From Darksidea phi (Eukaryota; Ascomycota; Dothideomycetes; Pleosporales; Lentitheciaceae), in contig JASJFT010000016.1 of assembly GCA_030770425.1 (NCBI GenBank), positions 62,001-126,000 on the forward strand: DNA of 64,000 bases, given 5' to 3'. Both the position numbers and the translations under genes were made by a program. The notes below the pieces were generated by a model. That model had not been told where the DNA came from. It saw nothing but the letters and a program-made list of their open reading frames with translations, and searched no databases. Positions 44,061 to 56,259 of the stretch are shown here, piece after piece (position 1 is the stretch's first letter; every line of letters begins with the position of its first letter).

Positions 44061-46208
44061 CTACCATGCAATGAGCTTCTTCACCCCGCCCTGCCCCGCC
44101 TCGTACTGTGTCACACTCTGAAACTCGGCCTCCATCACTCTCGCAGCCACATATCTTATATCGACGGATCGGACTTTGTTGCCGTCTGGGATGTACTCTG
44201 ACCCCGCGCCCGAGCAGCCTCGGCGCACGCCCAAATCCCCATCCACGGCCGTCTCTTCCAACACTAGACTTTCCCATGCAATACGCCCCGCAAGAACGCT
44301 GTCCCAGACGCCCTCTCGCCGCGGATAGTCCAGCATGAGGGCGATGGCTCTGCGTCGGAGACGGAACGATTTAGCCCGTGCGGCAACGAGCCACAGTGCC
44401 GAAAGTAGTCCCGAGCAAGATGAAAAGACCGGTCGTGAGTATGCTGGAAGCTTCATCTGAGAGACGTTTTCCACGTCGGACGGGAATGGGTAGTAATCCT
44501 CCGGCACGGCTCCCACTGGGAGGCTCAGGTCAGCAGGCGCCTTCAGTAGATCGCTCGCGAGGTCCAGTATGACGCCCATATCCTGCTCGTCAATATGCCA
44601 GTCAATCTCGCGCACATGCTTTACTTCGTCGAACCCCTTGTAGATCTTCAAGTACACCTTCACCTGCTCACGAAATAGTCGAATGCCTTGTATGGACTCC
44701 CGATCCTCTTCGTTTGTTATGTGGGACAGCTGAGCAAGAAATTCGTCTAGGCGGTCGCTCATCTCCTGCGCCTGACGCTGGTGCTCTTGATGCTGTTCTT
44801 TGACCCGCTGTATCGCACCCGCATCGGTCGGTGGTTTGACATCCAACTCCTGGTGGAAAGCCAGTATGTCGATGAAAGCAGACTCGAAAAAGTATCGGGC
44901 TTGGGCAAACGTCCTGAATTTTGCAGGCGGGGCGAGAAACTTTCTCTTTGGGTGCGGAACCCACTGTAACAGCGATTCGTCGCTCATTATGCCTCTGGCT
45001 TGGACGTCCATGGTGACGAACATGGCTCGCAAAGTGTGGAGTTTTATGGGATGATGATCGAGATCCTCCGCATTGCTCACGCTTCTGTCAACCTCGTGCA
45101 GGATCTTAAGACCACTGCGTAGTTGCTCCAAAGCCACTTCCTGATGACCTTGGAAGCATGCAAGGCAGTAGAATAGAATGCATGCAGTCATCATGTCCAG
45201 GCTATCTGAAATTGTTTTTCGGGCCGGTGACTTTCTCAATTCCTGGATTGCACGATTCGACTGCTGTAGAGCGAATTGTAGTTGTTTATCTGAAGTCTCA
45301 TCAGGTACGACCGGCATCCTTCCAACAATGAACTTGCGATGCAGGGCGGCCATAGCTACTATGGCATGTCGAATTGCGGGGAGAGTATGCGACGCTTGGA
45401 GGACCTCAAACTGCCAGAAGCTGGAGTCGAAGAAACCAGCCAACTACTGCAGTGAGCTACACGCATGAACGAGACTTTTGACCGACTCACCTCACTCGCC
45501 GTATAGGTTTTGAAGAAATGAAACGCCTCCTGCTCCTCTGTGGAGTGCGAGAACACGCCAGGCATCGATGGAAGCGGCAATTGTGGAGGTGTGTACACGA
45601 TCGCACACGATTGCGCCGTCACCGCTGAAGTCGTATATCCATCGCATTTGCGCCCGGTCGATACACATCGTTGACAGCTGGGCTTTGCTTCGTCGCATTT
45701 GACCCGTCGAATTCTGATGAACGATTAGCGTCCCGAGCAGTTTGTGTTTGAACGAAGTGCGGTCAGATTAGGCATGTTGCCAGAAGCGTAGGCTGGATTC
45801 AAGACACTCTTTCGGGGGAACTACAAGGTCTATACGGATACGGCTATACCTAGACCCTTTATGGCGTCTCCAGACTCCAATACATCGTACCGACCGAGCG
45901 GCCGTGCAACGTAGACGCCCGCTAAGTCAGGAGACGCCGCATTGTGTGCATACGGGCTGCCCGGTATTGGGCGCGAGGCTACTGATACGCCGCCTTCTTG
46001 CATCATGCCGGCGATCCGTCCCAGAACAACCGTGACGCTCAAAGTGGAGAAGACCAACCGCCTTTACTTACCTGCAAGTGACGCATCCAGTCTTCGTCTT
46101 TGGTCTCCACACCTTCTTCCGTATGTTCTCTTTCTTTCCGTTCACCTTCCCAGTGTCACCCTTCTCGTTCGTCTTCGTCAAGGCCGTGGTACGGGTATTT
46201 TGAGCCAT
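44061..46208 (-). CDS. Zn2Cys6 transcription factor with fungal C-terminal regulatory domain
   Basis: Predicted 580-residue nuclear regulator from exons 46208-46072, 45713-45491 and 45443-44061. The zinc cluster is split by intron 1: TKTGCVTC on exon 1 and RIRRVKCDEAKPSCQRCVSTGRKC on exon 2, giving the CX2CX6CX5-6CX2CX6C pattern that binds two zinc ions. Intron 1 is unusually long at 358 bp, with good signals (GTAAGT; branch GCTAATC; ATCAG). Intron 2 is 47 bp (GTGAGT..GTAG). The C-terminal 450 residues match the DUF3468-type fungal transcription factor domain: FWQFEVLQASHTLPAIRHAI, then AALHRKF, SDSLDMMTACILFYCLACFQG and LRSGLKILHE. The start ATG gives a basic lead-in (KKENIRKKVWRPKTKTG). Target genes are unknown. 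Confidence 0.88.
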
Positions 46209-48330
46209 ATTGATTTCGTCTTCCTTCAGGAACGAGCGAGCCAGTCGAGAAGCGCAGATTTTATCTGCCTCTCCGTGGTTTTCTACGGATTTGGCCTTAC
46301 GCGTCCAATGTCAGGGGATGAATGCTGAGGTAAGCAGACGTTTATTCGGCCGCTCGTTCAATTGCTTGGCTCACAGGAGCCGCGCTTTGCCTCGAGGGGT
46401 GTTCTGTGCCGATCGCCCGCAGCCCTACGCCGATTGAACCAGAAACATCGCAAAGCTATCAGCCTAATTCATTCTATCTTGGATTGGAAAAAGTTGCTAA
46501 AGTCTCCCAGGTCTAATCCGATGTATTCGTTTTGGCGTTCAAGCAAGAAGAGCCTCCCACTAGATTACGGCACCGACGACATATCTTGACCTGAGCTGCC
46601 CTGGTAACCGCCTTCCTTACCTTCAGACCCTGAGATATAGCTTCCGCGTGCTGGTCGGGCTTACAAACCATCTTAGTTACAATTCAAGCCATCCAGAGCT
46701 AACGTCGATGAGCTACTATCAGATACCTCTCATCAAGGCCGCAGGCGCGAAAGATGCTGCAATATATCCCAAACGACGAAGCATCTTACAGACCCTGAAT
46801 CCTACCCGCAAATGAGTAAGCTCAGCCTTGCGGGCGGCGAATGCGGCACAAAGGTGGCACGGTGATCTGGCTATATCGATAAGCCCCGGCCGGATTACCT
46901 CCCCAGTTCACATATCAGGCCCATGTTTCACCCTTCGGCGAAGAACGGCTCCTGTCTTCTATTTCTCATTTGGTCTTTGTCCTCCAACCCCGATGACCAT
47001 GTGGGTAACCTTCTGAGTGGAGCATCTAGACGTCCATTCAGCGAGGGGCGGCCCTTGCCTTTCTGGTCGCTCTACTTGGGAACCAGCCCTGTTCTGGCTT
47101 CAGTAAGACTGTGGAGTTGTCTTGCACTTCGGAACATTAAAGACGGCGGGCGGTCGCGGCGTTGGTTACTGTGGGGGCCGCCAACCAGGTGTTCTCTAGA
47201 TCCGGCATCCTGGCACTCAGACACTCCTCATCTGCGTCTAACAGAGTGGGAGCCGCTGTCATATGTCAAGGACCAGACTTTCATGCTCTGCACGTAACCT
47301 TAATATCGTTGTACGACAGCTGCTTTCCAGACTATCGTACATGACGGTCACACAGCAGCCTGGACCGGTTGGTGAGCTCGCTTAACTGCGCTTTTTCGGA
47401 TGCCGAGCCTTGTGGATCCCCTGTCGACGTTGTACCGCGGTTGCACAGTACTGGTAAGTCTTATGGCAAACGATCCAGTTCAACCAACACCAACAAACAC
47501 GTTTGGGAAGGCTCTAGCTACTACCGCATCCAAAGCATCAAAGGGGTTGCAGCCGGTGTCACACTTCGTGGCCGTAGACGTCCCAACTTGATGGAGAGGA
47601 GATTCACTGAGGTCCTTTCGCGCGACTGAGCTTGCATTCCTCTCGTCTAAGCCACATACACATTGTCAGCATCGCGTCTTGGTATGCGGCGAATGTCGCG
47701 CATTGACGACTGCGCCATACTCTCACACGGGAGAGACAGCAATCAATGAATGCCTCATGTCCGGCACTGAGCCTAGGTTGGCGTGAGGACCCTCGCATGC
47801 TTACGTAGAATTATACTCATAGGCTCGCAAAAGAACACCAACAGGGTGTTGCAACAAGACCTGCGCACCCCAGAAACAAAATGTTTCACACTCCTTCGTA
47901 GGATTTGGTTACATTCCTGTGCCGCTTCTAGGTCGTAGACTAGAGGAACCCGAGCTTGGGACTTCAGCCCTTGCTCGCCCTGAACATATTTAGTATTCTC
48001 TTACTAACTAATTAAAATTAATATACGCCTCGCCGAAGGGTGTATAAGAGGTATCTTGTTTCCCGGCGATCTTTCCCTCCTCATCACTGCTTTGGTTCAG
48101 TGGACAACGCTTGTCTTTCCTTCTCTTTGCGCCGGGGAATGCTCTTGCTATAGTCCTTCTTTTCTCTGCTTTACACTTGCGTTGCCTGGCAAACTCCGGC
48201 TTCGTACATCTGCATCTGTTGCAAATCATTCACTTCACGCGTTTACGCTCTCTTTAAAAAGATCTCCAATTCTGAACAGAACTGCCTTCTTTTCGAAACC
48301 GCATTCTCGGATACTATCGATTAGCCCAAT
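46209..48330. other. Gene-free divergent interval
   Basis: About 2.1 kb between the start of the leftward regulator and the chitinase start, holding both promoters. No convincing gene. A TATA-like GTATAAG lies near 48041, about 290 bp before the chitinase ATG, so a long 5' leader is possible. Confidence 0.45.
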
Positions 48331-50013
48331 ATGCGGTTCGCCTCCACAGTGCTAGCGCCGTTGGCCCTTGCAGCCACGGCAAGCGCTCGATTCGTCATGT
48401 ACTATGACGAGTAAGTTTCATGTTTACATCCCTGGTCAGCACCCTACATCAGTCTTACACAGCCGACAGGTGGCATCCTACACGTCCGACCAATGCTGCA
48501 GACCGCGCAGGCATCGACCACTTGATCCTCTCCTTCGCCAAGTCCAATGACACGGCCAACTACAAGCCTCATGTGGAAATCTCTACCATCAAGTCGGAGT
48601 ACCCCAAGGCTAAAATTATGGTTGCTATTGGCGGATGGGGTGACACTAAGGGATTCTCTGAGGCGGTCAAGAGCGAGGCTGGCATTGCCCAATTTGCCAA
48701 AGATGTGAAGACCATGGTGGACAAGACTGGTGTTGATGGCGTTGGTGAGTTTACTTCATTCTCACAACCATTCATGTATTTCGCTAACGATACAATCAGA
48801 TATCGATTGGGAGTACCCCGGCGGCAACGGCGCCGATTACAAGGAGACATCCAACGCAGAGAAGGCCAATGAAATCGAATGCTTTCCCAAGCTCCTCACC
48901 GCCATCCGCACCGCCATCGGCAAGGAGAAACTCCTTTCCATCGCCGTCCCCGGAAAGACTGGCGACATGCTCGCTTACACCAAAAATACTGGTCCTTTGA
49001 TCTGGCCTTCCATCGATTTTGTCAATGTCATGTCCTACGATCTCATGAACCGTCGCGACCAAAAGACTGCCCACCACACTTCGGTTGCAGGCTGCACCCA
49101 GTCCATTAATGACTATCTCTCCATCGGCTGCCCCGCTGAGAAGCTGAACTTGGGCTTCGCATACTACGCCAAGTACTTCACCACTGCCGGTGACTGCAGC
49201 AGCAACCCCCTTGGCTGCCCCATCGCACCCGCCGAGAAACCCGATGGCACCGATGCGCTCAACTCCGGCGCCTTCACCTTCGAGAAGACCAACATGGTGT
49301 CTGCCGCCAAGGTCACCAACCTCCAGGTCTCTACCGACGGCACGTGCGGCCCCGACAAGGGCAAATGCGCCAGCGGCTGCTGCTCCCAGTACGGCTCTTG
49401 CGGAACTACCCCTGAGCACTGCAACGTCGCCTGTCAATACGCCTTTGGCACCGGCTGCACGGGTCCCGACATCGCCGGGTCCTGGCAACAGGCTCTCGTC
49501 GACGGCAAATATGACGAAAAGGAGGGCGGCCAGTACTACTTCGATGCCAAGAACAAGCTCTTCTGGACCTGGGACACGCCCGAGATCATGGAGCGCAAGT
49601 ACACCGAGATCGTAAAGAAAATGGGTGTCGGCGGCGTAATGGCGTGGAGTCTGGGCGAGGACAGCTACGACTGGAGCCACATCAAGAAGTTGGCCGAGCT
49701 TTCTGGAAGTGGCGGTGCTGGTTACAGCGCTTCTACTACAACACCCGAGCAACCTAGCACCACCGCAAAGCCCGTACCCCCGCCTCAGACAACACAGACT
49801 GGAGGGGACGCTACCACACCGCCTCCACCTTCTGCTGAGCAGAAGGAAAGCCCTGCTACGGACAACACCGTACCCGCCGAGCAAGCAGGCAACGAGGACG
49901 ACTACACCTACGAGGAAACCTGCACCCGTCGACGCGTAAAGAAGAGAACCGCTGCTCCACTCCCCCACATTCACAAGCGACACGGCCACATCGGCTCCCC
50001 CTTCCTCGCATAA
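48331..50013 (+). CDS. Secreted GH18 chitinase with inserted CBM18 chitin-binding module
   Basis: Predicted 522-residue endochitinase from exons 48331-48410, 48470-48744 and 48800-50013, with introns of 59 and 55 bp. A signal peptide covers about residues 1-20 (MRFASTVLAPLALAATASA). The GH18 active-site motif DxxDxDxE is intact as D116-G-V-D119-I-D121-W-E123, formed across the second splice joint. MVAIGGWGD is the upstream GH18 strand. A CBM18 (hevein-like) module with eight cysteines occupies about residues 300-337, inserted inside the catalytic domain before its last strands (GVMAWSLGED). The C-terminal 100 residues are a Pro/Thr/Ser linker with a basic tail. Such enzymes hydrolyse chitin in wall remodelling, nutrition or mycoparasitism; the sequence does not decide which. 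Confidence 0.93.
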
Positions 50014-51360
50014 CTCTCTTTTCCCACTCTCCACAGGCTCTTCACCCCTTTACGCGCGTGATGTATTCACGTTTCCACGGGTTGTGTATTCCTCCCTTTT
50101 TTCCCCTTCTGCATTACCGCAAATACCCTACGGGGCATTCACGGCAGCGTTTGCGCCATTCACGGCGTTTCTGTCCAATTTCTTTTTGGGACACATAGAA
50201 TTTGGCATTGTCGGCGTACATTGTACCAACCGTGTTGGCATATTTTTCTTTCTTACTATCTTTATGGGCCCTAGGTGGGGTTCATATAGTAGTATGTATG
50301 TATGTATGTATGGTATGTGCGTACTGCATTTGCATGGAGCAGCGTCGTCGCCGGGTGGCGATGGCCTAAATGCAAAATGATTCCTTTTTACTAAAGGTTC
50401 AAAGTTCTGCGTGTTGAGTGAACGGTGATGAAGTGATGAAATGATAACGACAAGATGGTGGGTTGCTGACATATATCTTTTCTCTGTTGATAGATCCTTT
50501 TCATTCATTCAGGGCGAGGACGGATTTCTACAACCGTGTGTTAAACACCAAGAGAAGCCTTTCTAGTGGACTAACCCCTGTGAATAAGTTATCTACATGA
50601 GACGTGCGTCAATGTTCGAAACATCACCTCGTCAGTCTCTTCTGTGTACGGCTCTACAGCTCTATTTCATGTATAAGGTGCGGGTATAGCACCTCTACTG
50701 TGTTTCGTGCGGACCTTACAAAAGAGACTTCCACTATGAAAATCCAAACCAAAAATGAGTCTGCATGAGAAGTGCGTACATGGATCAGACGGGAGAATTC
50801 CCCGCATGAACTCAAAATATACGTGTACTCAGGCAACTCCACTAATTTGCGCATGCGGTAGGAGTTATATCCCATCTACCACGACTAAGCATCCAACTAC
50901 GACACGCGTTAGCAAGGAGGTCATCTGTTCTTAAATGAATGACTGTGCTAGGAGTAGAGGTAAAAAATATTATTGATCCTTCTCCGTACTCCGTCTATGG
51001 GTATACGACACCTATCCATCCAACATACAGCCACACCCCTAAACTAAGATGCATCCCCTATATACAGTTCCATATACTCACTGCGACTTCCGCGGACGCT
51101 TCTATCTTCTACACCACTCCTACACCTCTATATTCTACTATTACACAACCGCGAAAAACAACGACAGCCACCACTATCGGAGAGAGACTGCTAAACCCCC
51201 AAGCTTTTAATACACGGACGGCCCAACCACCCCGTAAACCCGAAAACCTTAATACTCAATGACAGCGGAAAAGAAAAGGGGGAGATTGATAGCGAGACTT
51301 TGGCAACCGGTTGCGCCATCATAATACATTACTCATAGCATCGTCAAAAGATGACCTCAC
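50014..51360. other. Gene-free convergent interval
   Basis: About 1.3 kb between the 3' ends of the chitinase and MDM34 genes. It contains a TATG microsatellite at 50293-50312 and otherwise nothing recognisable. Confidence 0.5.
50293..50312. repeat. (TATG)5 microsatellite
   Basis: Five perfect TATG units in the 3' flank of the chitinase gene. Confidence 0.85.
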
Positions 51361-53184
51361 CTACGCGACATACGCAGGCGGCGCATCCATTTCTTCTTCA
51401 CCGCCAGTCCAAAGTCCCTTCGACGAGCTTTGAGCGCCTGGACTGCGATCGCGCGACGCTTTGTCTTTCTCTTCTTGCACTTTCTTCGCTATCTCGTGCG
51501 CCATCTTGAGCATCCAAGCTTGTTCAAGAATACCACCTGAACTTGCCGTGCTCTCGGCGTATGGGGGAGAAAGGAGCGGAACCTTAGCCGATGCAGTGGC
51601 AGAGAGAGAAGACACTTTGTCGAAGGAGAGGGAGCGGAGGAGAGGCGAGGTAGCTTGCTGAGTAGAGCGAAGACGGTTCTGTGAGAGTGGAGGGCGGCCT
51701 GCGGTGCGCTTCTTTTCTAGTTCTGGAGCCTCCAAGTCGGAGTGGAATTGTGCCTTCTGTTTTGATTTGGAGAACTTAGGCGGGTCAGAGAGTAATGGCG
51801 CGGAGGGAAGCAAGGCATTTGTATCGACAATCTTCTCCGAGACCCTGCTTGGCTCACCAACGTCCAGACTGCCATGCCTGCCTTCGAAGCGCAGCCCCGG
51901 TTTCAAAGGACTCCTCGGGGGTGTAGCAAGCGCTTCCTCCTTTTCACGCTCTTCAGGGATAACGCTCGCAGTCTCCGACACATTTGTGCTAGGAAGCGGG
52001 GTGTTTGCTTCTGTGGATAAGCCCGATGACTCTGCGCCATCTCGGTCCTTGCGCAAGTCCACTACACGCTTCTTGCGCTTCCGCATTTGGTGTCCGCGTG
52101 CGCGGTTGGCGCCAAGGCTGAGACCTGCGGGCGCAGAGTGGTTTGACACCAGGGTTGGGCGCGAGCTCTGTGTTTCTTGGCTTGTGCTGCCCGATGCGAC
52201 AGACGAAGCCTGCGACCTGATGCTGCCAAATGTGGACTGTATTCTAGACAGACTTGACTGTGTGAGTGCAGGCGTGCCAGCTCCGGAGTCGGGCCGGTCT
52301 GGGTTGCTCGCCCAGGCGCGGAACACGGCGTCGCGGATGCCGGGTGTGAAAAGTGACAGTGTGCGCTGTGACTCGGACAGGGCGGCGAGACGGATCATGT
52401 TCTTTTGCGAAAAGGATGCGTGCATGTCGGAGGTAGGATCGAGCGAGAGTGCGGAGATATTTGCATCGTCGAGCGGGTTGCCAAATGCATCTACGGCATC
52501 GTGAGGGGGTGTAGAAAGAGGATCGATAGGTGCTGTAGTCTCTTTTGAGCCATCTAACCTTTCTTCCGTCTCTGACTCGAGCTCTTGGAATTCAGGAGAC
52601 CACAACCGTAGCGACAGCCGATGGATGATTGCCGGAAGGTCCTCCATGAATAATACGCGCAGCTGCCCCTCGATCTCCTTTTGCAGATAATCTCGTACAA
52701 ACGGTATTGAGTCGAACGTCGAAGATACCTTTAGCGACTCCAATGGATCGTTTCGAAATACCAGTGTCACGCCTTTCTGTTTGGAGAAGACCAAAATGAC
52801 GAAGCCAGATAACCGAATGTCTGAGAGTGTAATTTGTAGAGGAATCGTCAGCCCCGAGGCTGCAGCTAACGGCTGAGGCGATGCGAAATCGGGTTTCGTC
52901 GAGAGGTAGGTATTCAGCGGATTGGCCTGGACTTTCGTTTTGAGCGTCAAGAAGGCATCGCCCGTGTACGACATCTTGAAGATGCCTCTGAACCTGTCCT
53001 CGGCCAGATCGCCAACCTCTAATATCTCCAGCTCAGGCGGTGTCGTACCCAGATTCAGCTCGGTGACGATGATGTCGTCGACGATGATGGGCGGCTTGGG
53101 CGACTTGTTCAGCGCCGTCGTCAACATATCGCGCGCGCGCGAAGTGTCGGCGATCAGCGGCGACCAGTTGAAGTTGAACGCCAT
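51361..53184 (-). CDS. MDM34: ERMES complex subunit MDM34
   Basis: Intronless gene for a 607-residue protein. The N-terminal 200 residues are the SMP lipid-binding domain of Mdm34: [20 protein letters not shown], then [60 protein letters not shown] and [18 protein letters not shown]. With Mmm1, Mdm10 and Mdm12 it forms the ER-mitochondria tether that moves phospholipids; Mdm34 sits on the mitochondrial outer membrane. The rest is disordered and Ser/Pro/Lys-rich, with a nuclear-signal-like basic patch ([17 protein letters not shown]) common in fungal Mdm34. The C-terminus has a short acidic and proline-rich end ([12 protein letters not shown]). The length is in the family's normal range. Confidence 0.95.
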   Translation of the reverse strand: MAFNFNWSPLIADTSRARDMLTTALNKSPKPPIIVDDIIVTELNLGTTPPELEILEVGDLAEDRFRGIFKMSYTGDAFLTLKTKVQANPLNTYLSTKPDFASPQPLAAASGLTIPLQITLSDIRLSGFVILVFSKQKGVTLVFRNDPLESLKVSSTFDSIPFVRDYLQKEIEGQLRVLFMEDLPAIIHRLSLRLWSPEFQELESETEERLDGSKETTAPIDPLSTPPHDAVDAFGNPLDDANISALSLDPTSDMHASFSQKNMIRLAALSESQRTLSLFTPGIRDAVFRAWASNPDRPDSGAGTPALTQSSLSRIQSTFGSIRSQASSVASGSTSQETQSSRPTLVSNHSAPAGLSLGANRARGHQMRKRKKRVVDLRKDRDGAESSGLSTEANTPLPSTNVSETASVIPEEREKEEALATPPRSPLKPGLRFEGRHGSLDVGEPSRVSEKIVDTNALLPSAPLLSDPPKFSKSKQKAQFHSDLEAPELEKKRTAGRPPLSQNRLRSTQQATSPLLRSLSFDKVSSLSATASAKVPLLSPPYAESTASSGGILEQAWMLKMAHEIAKKVQEEKDKASRDRSPGAQSSSKGLWTGGEEEMDAPPAYVA

Positions 53185-54250
53185 GGCGACGGATGCGACT
53201 GCGCGGGCGACGGGCGGAGTGTTGAGGGTTCTATCGATGGGTCTGTAGGCTCGTTTGTGCGGATGATCCCAGTGGTGTCGCGTGGTGCATGCCTTGACCG
53301 CGGCAGTCCATCAGCCGGCAGGTCACGCAATGGGTGGGCGCAAGGCAGAAATAATGGGATCAGATGGCGCGCAGTCGTTCAGGCGGGGATGGCTGGCGAG
53401 AGACGATGGGTTGGTGAGGGTGGTGTGAGGTGAGGGAGATTCCGGAGAACGGGAAGGAGCAGGACGATGATGCAGATGTGCAGGAGCTGCTCGGCTCGCT
53501 TTAGACTCGAAATTTTTCTCGCCCGTGCGCGCCGCAAACCATAAACTTTCGTCCGACCGCAACAGAACGACGCGATTGGTTAAGACGGTTGTGGGAAAGA
53601 CGATGGCAATGCTTTGTTCAATGTCGGGGTGCAAGCAAACGACTATCAAGGGGGCATCGTCCACTACTTCTTGTACATTCAACACGGACATGACGTGACT
53701 ATCAAAACATCACAACCCCAGCATCTCCTTAATCTCACCACACGCGCATCCCTGTCATCATCCTCCCACCTGCGCTAGAACCTCCCTGGTGTTCTTCCCA
53801 GATCCCAGCAGTTCGCACGTCGAGTAGAACTCGAACCAATCGAAGAAAAGGGGGCGTGTGGATTCTGGCAATCCGAGTCACTTTGGGTAGGCAGATCAAA
53901 CAACGCGCTTGCGGGGAAGGATGTTGTTTGACGCGAGGGCTTTGTTATTTTGTTTGCTGGGTTGTTTGACGCATGCGAAGGGTGAATGGTAACGGTAACT
54001 GCAGAAGCAGAAACAGGATATGTTCCAACCTTTTCTTAAATGATAGGCCAAGCACCTTGATTTTAACGCTGCGCCGATGGAGCTTAAGTCTCTACTCAAG
54101 TTGTCTCCGGCGCCCCAAAGGAACTATATGTAGGTAAAACGGTAGGACACTCTGACATCTCGTCAGCCTGTGCCACTTTCAGTGCCGTCTTGAACATTGA
54201 ATTATCCAGTTCTAGACAGGTACTCACCTCGTCCTTAACATATCATCCTC
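53185..54250. other. Intergenic region with one unconvincing ORF
   Basis: About 1.07 kb. A 122-codon ATG frame (53691-53323, leftward) ends upstream of MDM34. It lacks domains and has a low-complexity His/Pro/Ser C-terminal half, so I do not call it a gene. Confidence 0.4.
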
Positions 54251-54714
54251 TCACGCACCATCACCACCCAGCAACTTCTCAACAGCCTCCACCTTATCCT
54301 TAAACCCCTGTTTCTTATCCGTCCTCGTCCCCACCCTGATGTCGCTCTGAATCCTCACAATACCATTTGCGTGCAGCATAGCATGACACTGCCCAATCAC
54401 TTTCATGACATCGTCCCATGAGCCCTCTGCAAATCCACTTCGTTAGCGTCTGTCCTTCCATTTCTTCTGCCTTCAAGTCCGCAAACACCTTCTTGGCAGG
54501 CTAATTGTTGGAAAATGTAAGACGTAAGATTCTACGTACCGACAGTCGTTCCCGCCGAATGCATCGAGTATTCCAATCCGCTCCTCTTGAGTAGGCGCTG
54601 CACCTCGGCGACCTCTTTAGAGACCGAAGCTGTGGGCGTGCCGAGGGGTATGAGACAGAAGTCTGCGATGCACGAGGGAGGCGTTTGGAGGTTTGAGAGA
54701 TCGTTTGATGCCAT
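54251..54714 (-). CDS. UPF0045 / MTH1187 family protein (Ecm15-like)
   Basis: Predicted 116-residue cytosolic protein from exons 54714-54540 and 54426-54251. The 113-bp intron has donor GTACGT and acceptor TTGCAG. The family pattern is clear: CIADFCLIPLGTPTASVSKE, then VAEVQRLLKRSGLEYSMHSA and GTTVEGSWDDVMKVIGQCHA. A second half with IVRIQSDIRVGTRTDK and a C-terminal VEAVEKLLGG helix follows. The family forms ferredoxin-like tetramers and is linked to thiamine binding in bacteria; yeast ECM15 is a member with a cell-wall phenotype. The exact role here is unknown. The same frame is open further upstream, but 54714 is the ATG that begins the family-like sequence. The length equals the family norm. 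Confidence 0.85.
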
Positions 54715-54944
54715 TGCAATCAGGGGTAGTTGATATGGTGTTGGGTGGTTGAGAGTGCAACATGGTTGGTGGATTGATGGGGAGGCGATGACGTAATGTT
54801 CCTCGGACACATGGAATGGCGGAAACGAGAAACCACATAGTTGTACAACAGCATCAACGGCTTTGCAGCGTGAGACGATCATGCCATCCCATTTGTTTCA
54901 TTAAAACATTATCTACATAATTATGTCGCCAACCTGGTTTTGCT

Positions 54945-56259
54945 TTACATGTTCTTTAGTAAGTACGCAAGCCCAGCCCAAGTCTCCTCTCCTGAAGGAA
55001 GAATTTGGTTCGGGGGGAGCACGAAACCATTGTTGCCGGTATCACGAAGCTCCACAGTCATCGAGTACGTAGCCTTTGCGTTCTCGGCCGCATAATCAAC
55101 CGAGGAACCCGAAACCTGATAGATGGTGCTGCAGATAGGGCCTTGCGCAAAGCTCGTGCCGTGCACAGCTTTGATAGCGGCAACAGCGCCCTTGGAAAGG
55201 CTCGCGTAGGTTGCCGCGTTCGGCACGGTGCCTGTGCATGTATATCCGTATGGGTACATCCAGAGCTGCGAGTACGAGTGGATGTCCATGTACAGCTGAA
55301 CTCCTTTGCCTGCAGCGATACCGTCCAACTGAGCCTTGAGGACCTTGTTCTCAGGGGCATCACCGGCGGCGAGACCCTTGTAGTCCTCTGCGCATGGGGA
55401 AGTGCTAGCTCCGCCGCGCTGGTCCCAGTGGTTGGGCCAGTTACGGTTAATGTCGCGGCCGAGGCAGCTGGAAGTCGAGATTGTCTGACGGTTCTTGCGC
55501 CATAGGCGATCGGTCGTCTGGGTATAGGCAAAGCCGTCAGGGTTGACGATGGGGAAGATGTAAAAGTCGTATTTGTCCTTGAACGTCTTGTCGTCGGCGT
55601 TGGTAGATGTGAGGAGCTGGTACGCGGCATATTCTACCGTCATGGTCGTAATCCATTCTCTGGCATGCACAGTACCATGCCATACGACGCCCTTCTTAGA
55701 GCCCTTGCCCCCACTTCCCCAGATGTGGATACCCTGGATGTCGCGTCCTTCAATGGACTTGCCGGCCACGATGATCTCTGCATTGTTGGGATAGGCGGCA
55801 GCAAGATCCTTCAGCCACTGAAAGTGGTCTGCGATGCTGTGGTAGCTGTTGAACCAGGTGGCATTGGGTGCAGCTTCGGCTGATGTATGGTTAGCGCCTT
55901 GTGTAAATTGCAGGCGGATTTGAGGGATAAATACCTTCTACACCGGCATACACGCCAAAAGTCTGCTCGTCTGCAATCGAAGCACCGAGGTTCTCGTGTA
56001 GGACCTTGGAACTCAAGCCCTGGGTACCGGCCTCGAATTCTAAGATCTGAGCAGGCGGCACGACGACGTCAACGACCTTGCTGGTTTCGACCTTGCCCTT
56101 CCAAGTCGATAAATGGAGCTTCTCGATGACTGAGCCGAGCTTGCTGGGGTCTTCGCCGACGTCTACGCGGTAGACTTTGTAGTCGTCATAGTTGGCCCTC
56201 TTCGTGACGGCGGCAGCAGAGGCCAGGCCAATGGCCAACGAGACAGCGAGGAACTTCAT
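54945..56259 (-). CDS. Secreted metallocarboxypeptidase, M14 family, prepro form
   Basis: Predicted 419-residue zinc carboxypeptidase of the A/B type from exons 56259-55935 and 55879-54945. The 55-bp intron has donor GTATTT and acceptor ATCAG. A signal peptide occupies about residues 1-17 and is followed by VTKR, a possible processing site. An activation propeptide reaches about residue 108. Zinc ligands are visible as H180 and E183 in GTVHAREW and H309 in DIHSYSQ. The general-base glutamate is E385 in TVELRDTG. The substrate-positioning NRNW is also present. These residues are all intact, so an active exopeptidase is expected that removes C-terminal hydrophobic or aromatic residues outside the cell. 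Family members support protein nutrition in fungi. A TATA-like box lies about 75 bp upstream. Confidence 0.93.

Noticed and set aside
48796..50034. 412-codon leftward ORF opposite the chitinase
   Set aside because: Complete overlap with chitinase exon 3; shadow of a high-GC third-position bias.
51704..52504. 266-codon rightward ORF opposite MDM34
   Set aside because: Antisense shadow within a confident gene, without protein features.
53323..53691. 122-codon leftward ATG ORF upstream of MDM34
   Set aside because: No recognisable domain and a low-complexity second half; it may simply be 5' sequence of the MDM34 transcript. Kept out for lack of support.
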